Source: Aquibium sp. A9E412 (GTDB lineage: Bacteria; Pseudomonadota; Alphaproteobacteria; Rhizobiales; Rhizobiaceae). From it: DNA of 64,000 nt. The translations under genes and the position numbers were made by a program. How positions within the stretch are numbered: position 1 is the stretch's first letter; each line of letters opens with the position of its first letter. The stretch is taken from assembly GCF_030398335.1 (NCBI RefSeq), contig NZ_JAOAOP010000002.1, positions 1 through 64,000 of the forward strand. Direction: 5' to 3'. The notes under the pieces were generated by a model. The model worked only from the letters and a program-made list of their open reading frames with translations, did no database searches and had not been told where the DNA came from. Shown here piece after piece: positions 58,790 through 64,000 of the stretch.

Positions 58790-59931
58790 CCGCAGCGCCC
58801 GCCTTCGACCGGACGATGCCGGACGGCCCGGCGCCGCGGCCCGCCCACGTGCTGATGACGCTCGACGCGGTCGGCGGTGTATGGCGCTACGCGCTCGACC
58901 TCGGCCGGGCGCTGCAGGCGGCCGGCACCGCGGTGACCTTCGCCGGCTTCGGGCCGCAGCCCGACGCCAGCAAGGCGGCCGAAGCCGCCGATGCCGGACG
59001 GCTGGTGTGGCTGCCGGCGCCGCTCGACTGGACGGCCGAGGGCGAAGCCGCGCTCGAGGCCGTGCCGCAGCTCCTCGGCGAGCTGGTCGCGCGCCACCGC
59101 GTCGACCTGGTGCATCTCAACCTGCCGAGCCAGGCGGCCGGCCTGGCGCTCGACGTGCCGGTGCTCGCCGTGTCGCATTCCTGCGTGGCGACGTGGTTCC
59201 GCGCCGTGCGCGGCAGCGGCCTGCCGGCGCCGCTCGCCTGGCATCATGCGCGCAACGCCGCCGGCCTGGCCGCGGCCGACACGGTGGTGGCGCCGAGCGC
59301 CAGCCATGCCGCCATGCTGGCCAGGACCTATGGGCCCTCGGTCGCCGCACGGGTGGTGCCCAACGCGGTGCGGCCGCTCGCCCCGGCCGCGCGCAAGCAG
59401 CCCTTCGTCTTCGCCGCCGGGCGCTGGTGGGACGAGGGCAAGAACGGCGCGACGCTCGACCGGGCGGCGGCCGATGCGCGGTGGCCGGTGCTGGCCGCCG
59501 GTCCGACGCACGGTCCGGACGGCCAGACGTTCGGCTTCGCGCACGCCCGCCACCTCGGCGAGATCCCCAACACGGCGGCGCGGCGCCACATGGCGGAGGC
59601 CGGCATCGTCGTCTCGCCGTCGATCTACGAGCCGTTCGGCCTGGCGGCGCTGGAGGCGGCGAGCGGCGGCGCGGCGCTGGTGCTGGCCGACAATGCGACC
59701 TATCGCGAGCTGTGGGACGGCGCGGCGCTGTTCGCCGCACCGGCCGACGCGGCCGGCTTCGCCGCGGCGATCAACCGGCTCGCCGACGACGACGCGCTGC
59801 GCGCCGACCTTGCCGGCCGCGCCCGGGTGCGCGCCGCCGGGTTCACGCAGGAGCGCCAGGTGCGCGCCATGCAGGGCCTCTATGCGGCGGCCATGGCCAG
59901 ACGCTCCGAGCCCCGGCCGATCGCGGTGTGA
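58786..59931 (+). CDS. Glycosyltransferase family 4-like
   Basis: This is a 381-residue GT-B glycosyltransferase. The N-terminal half has LMTLDAVGGVWRYALDLGRAL (donor/acceptor loop GGVWRY), and the C-terminal half shows the retaining GT4 E-x7-E motif as SIYEPFGLAALEAASGG, with VVPNAVRP and FAAGRWWDEGKN ahead. It probably adds a sugar from a nucleotide donor to a lipid or protein-linked glycan. It starts with a 4-base overlap with the fusion gene and ends 6 bases before the first CgeB-like gene. Confidence 0.9.
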   Translation: MTAAPAFDRTMPDGPAPRPAHVLMTLDAVGGVWRYALDLGRALQAAGTAVTFAGFGPQPDASKAAEAADAGRLVWLPAPLDWTAEGEAALEAVPQLLGELVARHRVDLVHLNLPSQAAGLALDVPVLAVSHSCVATWFRAVRGSGLPAPLAWHHARNAAGLAAADTVVAPSASHAAMLARTYGPSVAARVVPNAVRPLAPAARKQPFVFAAGRWWDEGKNGATLDRAAADARWPVLAAGPTHGPDGQTFGFAHARHLGEIPNTAARRHMAEAGIVVSPSIYEPFGLAALEAASGGAALVLADNATYRELWDGAALFAAPADAAGFAAAINRLADDDALRADLAGRARVRAAGFTQERQVRAMQGLYAAAMARRSEPRPIAV

Positions 59932-59936
59932 GCGCC

Positions 59937-61064
59937 ATGCGTTTCGTCTTCTACACCCACTCGCTGGTCTCCGACTGGAACCATGGCAACGCCCACTTCC
60001 TGCGCGGCGTGCTGCGCGAGCTGCTGCGCCGCGGCCACGAGGTGACGGCGCTCGAGCCGGCCGACGGCTGGAGCCGGGCCAACCTGCTCGCCGAGCAGGG
60101 CCCGGCCGCGCTCGACCGCTTCCGGCGCCGCTTCCCCGACCTCGCGCCGCGCAGCTACGGCGCGGACTTCGACCACGCCGCCGCGCTCGACGGGGCCGAC
60201 GTGGTGATCGTGCACGAGTGGACCGACCCGGCGCTGGTCGCCGAGATCGGCCGGATCAGGCGGCAGGCCGGCTTCACGCTGCTGTTTCACGACACCCATC
60301 ACCGCGCGGTCTCCGCGCAGGGCGAGATCGCGGCGCTGTCGCTCGACGACTATGACGGCGTGCTCGCCTTCGGCGCGGCGCTGCGCCGCCGCTACGAGCG
60401 GGCCGGCTGGGGCCGGCGCACCTTCGTGTGGCACGAGGCGGCCGACGACACGGTGTTCGCGCCCGAGCCGCATGCCGAGCCCGAGCGCGACCTGATCTGG
60501 ATCGGCAACTGGGGCGACGACGAGCGCGCCGCCGAGCTCGAGAGCTTCCTCGTCGAACCGGCCGGCCGGCTCGGCCTCGCCGGCACGGTGCGCGGCGTGC
60601 GCTATCCCCGCTCCGCGCTGGCCGCGCTCGAGCGGGCCGGCCTCGCCTATGGCGGCTGGATCGCCAATGCCGACGTGCCGGCCGCCTTCGCCCGCCACCG
60701 CTTCACCGTGCACGTGCCGCGCCGGCCCTATGTCGCGGCGCTGCCGGGCATCCCCACCATCCGCGTGTTCGAGGCGCTGGCCTGCGGCATTCCGCTGATC
60801 TCGGCGCCGTGGGACGACGCGGAGGGGCTGTTCCGGCCCGGCCGCGACTATCTCGTGGCGCAGGACGGCGAAGCGATGGCGCGCCACATGCGCGACCTTC
60901 TCAACGACGCGGCGCTGCGCCGGGCGCTCGCCGACAGCGGGCTGGCCACCATCCGCGCGCGGCACACCTGCCGCCACCGGGTCGACGAGCTTCTCGCCAT
61001 CCTGGCCGCGCTCGGCACGCGCGAGCCGGCGGCGCCGGTCGCGGTGCGGGAGGCGGCACGATGA
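59937..61064 (+). CDS. CgeB-like glycosyltransferase (1 of 3)
   Basis: This is a 375-residue GT-B-type protein with an N-terminal MRFVFYTHSLVSDWNHGNAH and C-terminal glycosyltransferase domain with IRVFEALACGIPLISAPWD, typical of the CgeB/Glyco_trans_1_2 family. The long loop VHEWTDPALVAEI suggests donor binding. ATG 59937 is selected; GTG 59928 forms a GTGA overlap with the preceding stop and would add three residues. It is the first of three adjacent paralogues of similar length, all with 4-base or shorter spacing. Target sugar unknown. Confidence 0.86.
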   Translation: MRFVFYTHSLVSDWNHGNAHFLRGVLRELLRRGHEVTALEPADGWSRANLLAEQGPAALDRFRRRFPDLAPRSYGADFDHAAALDGADVVIVHEWTDPALVAEIGRIRRQAGFTLLFHDTHHRAVSAQGEIAALSLDDYDGVLAFGAALRRRYERAGWGRRTFVWHEAADDTVFAPEPHAEPERDLIWIGNWGDDERAAELESFLVEPAGRLGLAGTVRGVRYPRSALAALERAGLAYGGWIANADVPAAFARHRFTVHVPRRPYVAALPGIPTIRVFEALACGIPLISAPWDDAEGLFRPGRDYLVAQDGEAMARHMRDLLNDAALRRALADSGLATIRARHTCRHRVDELLAILAALGTREPAAPVAVREAAR

Positions 61065-62155
61065 AGCTCGCCTTCTACGGCTCCAGCCTGCTGTCGTCCT
61101 ACTGGAACGGGGCGGCGACCTACTATCGCGGGCTGCTGCGCGCGCTCGCCGCGCGCGGCTTCGACATCACCTTCTACGAGCCCGACGCCTTCGGCCGGCA
61201 GCAGCACCGCGACATCGCGCCGCCCGCATGGTGCCGCGTCGTCGTCTACGAGGCGAGCGAGGCGGCGGCGGCGCGCGTGGCGGCCGAGGCCGCGGAGGCC
61301 GACATCGTCGTCAAGGCGAGCGGCGTGGGGTTCGCCGACGACCTGCTGCTGGCGTGCGTGCTGCAGGCCTGCCGCGCCGACGCGGTGGCGCTGTTCTGGG
61401 ACGTCGACGCGCCGGCGACGCTGGCCGAGCTGCAGGCGGCGCCCGAACATCCGCTGCGCCGCGCGCTCGGCCGCATCGACGCGGTGCTGACCTATGGCGG
61501 CGGCGAGCCGGTGGTGGCCGCCTATCGCGCGCTCGGCGCGCGCGCCTGCCACCCGATCTACAATGCGCTCGACCCCGAGACGCACCACCCGGTGACGGCC
61601 GAGCCGCGCTTTGCCGCCGATCTCGCCTTCCTCGGCAACCGGCTGCCCGACCGCGAGGCGCGCGTCGAGGCCTTCTTCCTCGAACCCGCCGCCGCCCTGC
61701 CCGACGCGCGATTCCTGCTCGGCGGCTCGGGCTGGGACGACAAGCCGGTGACGGCCAATGTGCGCTACATCGGCCACGTGCCGACGGCCGACCACAACGC
61801 CTTCAACGCGACGCCGAAGGCGGTGCTCAACGTGTCGCGCGACAGCATGGCGGCGAACGGCTTCTCGCCGGCGACCCGCGTCTTCGAGGCGGCCGGCGCC
61901 GGCGCCTGCCTGCTCACCGACCACTGGGACGGCATCGAGCTGTTCCTCAAGCCCGACGAGGAGGTGCTGGTGGCGCGCGACGGCCAGGACGTGGCCGCCA
62001 TCATGGACCAGCTCGCCGAGGAGCACGCGCGCGCCATCGGCCGGCGCGCCCTCGCCCGTGTGCTCGCCGAGCACACCTACGACCACCGGGCGATGGAGGC
62101 CGACCGCATCATGCGGGCGCTGCACGCCGCAAAGTCCAGGGACGCTGCCGAATGA
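61061..62155 (+). CDS. CgeB-like glycosyltransferase (2 of 3)
   Basis: This is a 364-residue paralogue of the neighbours. It starts MKLAFYGSSLLSSYWNGAAT with the YWNGAATYYR motif seen in all three, has LFWDVDAPATLAEL (an aspartate pair probably involved in metal or donor binding) and ends with TRVFEAAGAGACLLTDHWDG, the CgeB-type C-terminal motif. ATG 61061 overlaps the preceding stop by 4 bases. Internal similarity to the next gene is stronger than to the previous one (DID/DVDTP motifs). Function as a sugar transferase is inferred from the fold. Confidence 0.87.
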   Translation: MKLAFYGSSLLSSYWNGAATYYRGLLRALAARGFDITFYEPDAFGRQQHRDIAPPAWCRVVVYEASEAAAARVAAEAAEADIVVKASGVGFADDLLLACVLQACRADAVALFWDVDAPATLAELQAAPEHPLRRALGRIDAVLTYGGGEPVVAAYRALGARACHPIYNALDPETHHPVTAEPRFAADLAFLGNRLPDREARVEAFFLEPAAALPDARFLLGGSGWDDKPVTANVRYIGHVPTADHNAFNATPKAVLNVSRDSMAANGFSPATRVFEAAGAGACLLTDHWDGIELFLKPDEEVLVARDGQDVAAIMDQLAEEHARAIGRRALARVLAEHTYDHRAMEADRIMRALHAAKSRDAAE

Positions 62156-63284
62156 CCCATGCCCTCACCCTCGTCGTGTTCGGCCTGTCGCTGTCCTCCT
62201 CCTGGGGCAACGGCCACGCCACCACCTATCGCAGCCTGCTGCGCGGCGCCGCCGAGGCGGGCCACCGCGTCCTGTTTCTCGAGCGCGACGTGCCGTGGTA
62301 CGCCGCCCACCGCGACCTGCCGGACCCGGATTTCTGCCGCCTCGCCTACTATGACGGGGTGGAGGACGCGACGGCGCGCTTCGGCGCGGAGATCGCCGAG
62401 GCCGACGCGGTGATCGTCGGCTCCTACGTGCCGGACGGCCCGAAGCTGATCGATGCGCTCGCCGCCGCGCGGCCGCGGCTGCTGTGCTTCTACGACATCG
62501 ACACGCCGGTGACGCTCGCCCGGCTCGAGCGCGGCGACGAGGCCTTCCTCGCGCGCCGGCAGATCCCGCTGTTCGACGTCTACTTCTCGTTCTCCGGCGG
62601 CACGGTGCTCGACGAGCTGGAGACGGGCTACGGCGCGCGCCGCGCGGCGGCGCTCTACTGCTCGGTCGACGCCGACGCCTACCGGCCGACCGGCGAGGCG
62701 CCGCAATGGGATCTCGGCTATCTCGGCACCTACAGCCCGGACCGGCAGCCGGCGCTGGAGCGGCTGCTGATCGAGCCGGCGCGGCGGCTGCCCGAACGGC
62801 GCTTCGTCGTCGCCGGCTCGCAGTATCCCGACGACATCGCCTGGCCGGCCAACGTCGCGCGCATCGAGCATCTGCCGCCCGGCGAGCACGCCTCCTTCTA
62901 CAGCCGCCAGCGCTTCACGCTCAACGTGACGCGCGCCGACATGATCGCCGCCGGGTGGTCGCCGAGCGTGCGCCTGTTCGAGGCGGCCGCCTGCCGCACG
63001 CCGATCATCAGCGACCGCTGGCGCGGCCTCGACGCGCTCCTGCCGGAGGGCGAGGCCGTCCTGATCGCCGACGACACGGCCGACGTGACGGCCGCGCTGA
63101 CGGCGCTCGACGAGCCGCAGCGCCGGGCCCTGGCCGAGGCCGCGCACGCGCGCGTGATGGCCGGCCACACCGGCCGGGCGCGAGCCGAGGAGATGGCGAT
63201 CGCGCTCAGGGAATGCCTCGACGACGACAGGCCGGGCCGCCCGCCCGGCGCGCAGGCCGCCGAAGCGGCCGGAAAGGAAACGCA

Positions 63285-63291
<7 letters not shown>
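62152..63291 (+). CDS. CgeB-like glycosyltransferase (3 of 3)
   Basis: This is a 379-residue paralogue with LVVFGLSLSSSWGNGHATTY at the N terminus, CFYDIDTPVTLARLE in the middle (matching FWDVDAPATLAEL in paralogue 2) and SVRLFEAAACRTPIISDRWRG at the C terminus. It starts with a 4-base overlap, and its last 7 bases overlap the UDP-glucuronate decarboxylase gene, whose ribosome-binding GGAAAGGAA lies in its 3' end. The tail after residue 355 is Pro/Ala-rich and probably disordered. Three tandem copies suggest successive sugar additions. Confidence 0.87.

Positions 63292-64000
<709 letters not shown>

Noticed and set aside
56413-59931. Giant plus-strand frame of 1172 residues running into the GT4 gene
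   Set aside because: Its N-terminal two thirds are an off-frame reading of the epimerase and fusion genes; only the last 381 residues (from 58786) look like protein.

Overview
The window is very GC-rich, densely coded DNA, most likely chromosome of an alphaproteobacterium of the order Hyphomicrobiales (Rhizobiales). The case rests on the nuoABC proteins, the IclR/MocR/peptide-ABC catabolic operons, the short ArsR-SRPBCC operon, and about eight copies of an intergenic palindromic repeat that resembles the RIME / Bru-RS class of rhizobial elements. Genes are packed with 1-8 bp overlaps (ATGA, GTGA, TGATG), so most strands read as long operons. Assignment below order level is not attempted.

Layout. 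0.1-1.9 kb: start of a complex I operon (nuoA-nuoB-nuoC, then a small membrane protein), reading left. 2.2-4.4 kb: an AlkX-like DNA glycosylase and an HpaI-type aldolase. 4.4-12.6 kb: an eight-gene leftward operon made of a peptide/opine-type ABC importer (two ATPases, substrate-binding protein, two permeases), an embedded NAD-dependent epimerase, an SMP-30 lactonase and a formamidase-like hydrolase. 12.8-13.9 kb: a divergent mandelate-racemase-type enolase-superfamily enzyme. 14.0-23.3 kb: a second leftward importer operon that ends in a ThDP enzyme and both subunits of an N,N-dimethylformamidase-like iron amidohydrolase. 23.5-31.1 kb: a MocR regulator, a five-gene operon (aldose-epimerase-like, SDR, amidohydrolase, Gfo/Idh, DMT exporter) and an IclR regulator. 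Together 3.5-31.1 kb looks like one catabolic region for an amide- and/or sugar-acid-like substrate. A 24-bp-spaced GAGCC direct repeat is shared by the MocR/SBP and IclR/epimerase intergenic regions and suggests co-regulation.

31.4-32.1 kb: tRNA-Asp, tRNA-Val and a decayed IS481-type insertion sequence directly behind tRNA-Val. 32.4-37.5 kb: assorted genes (BNR-repeat protein, MBL hydrolase, SRPBCC, zinc alcohol dehydrogenase, SDR). 37.8-43.4 kb: a compact caa3-type terminal oxidase operon (lipoprotein subunit II fused to cytochrome c, fused subunit I+III, small membrane protein, CtaG, tri-haem cytochrome c). Its subunit I lacks the usual K-channel lysine and D-channel asparagines. 43.4-50.4 kb: CaCA exchanger, SH3-type periplasmic protein, phospholipase D/cardiolipin-synthase-like protein, small membrane proteins and a membrane-bound PQQ dehydrogenase with a long acidic linker. 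50.6-51.4 kb: ArsR-SRPBCC operon with a large operator palindrome over the start codon.

51.6-64.0 kb: sugar-nucleotide and glycan assembly. A leftward operon holds UDP-glucose dehydrogenase, a small protein, a zinc dehydrogenase and a Gfo/Idh oxidoreductase. A divergent rightward operon holds a nucleotide-sugar epimerase, a rare glycoside-hydrolase/CDP-paratose-epimerase-like fusion, a GT4 transferase, three tandem CgeB-like glycosyltransferases and a UDP-glucuronate decarboxylase cut by the window end. UDP-Glc to UDP-GlcA to UDP-Xyl can be drawn from these genes, so a xylose-containing glycan is a reasonable guess. All functional statements come from reading motifs by eye; no database search was run.
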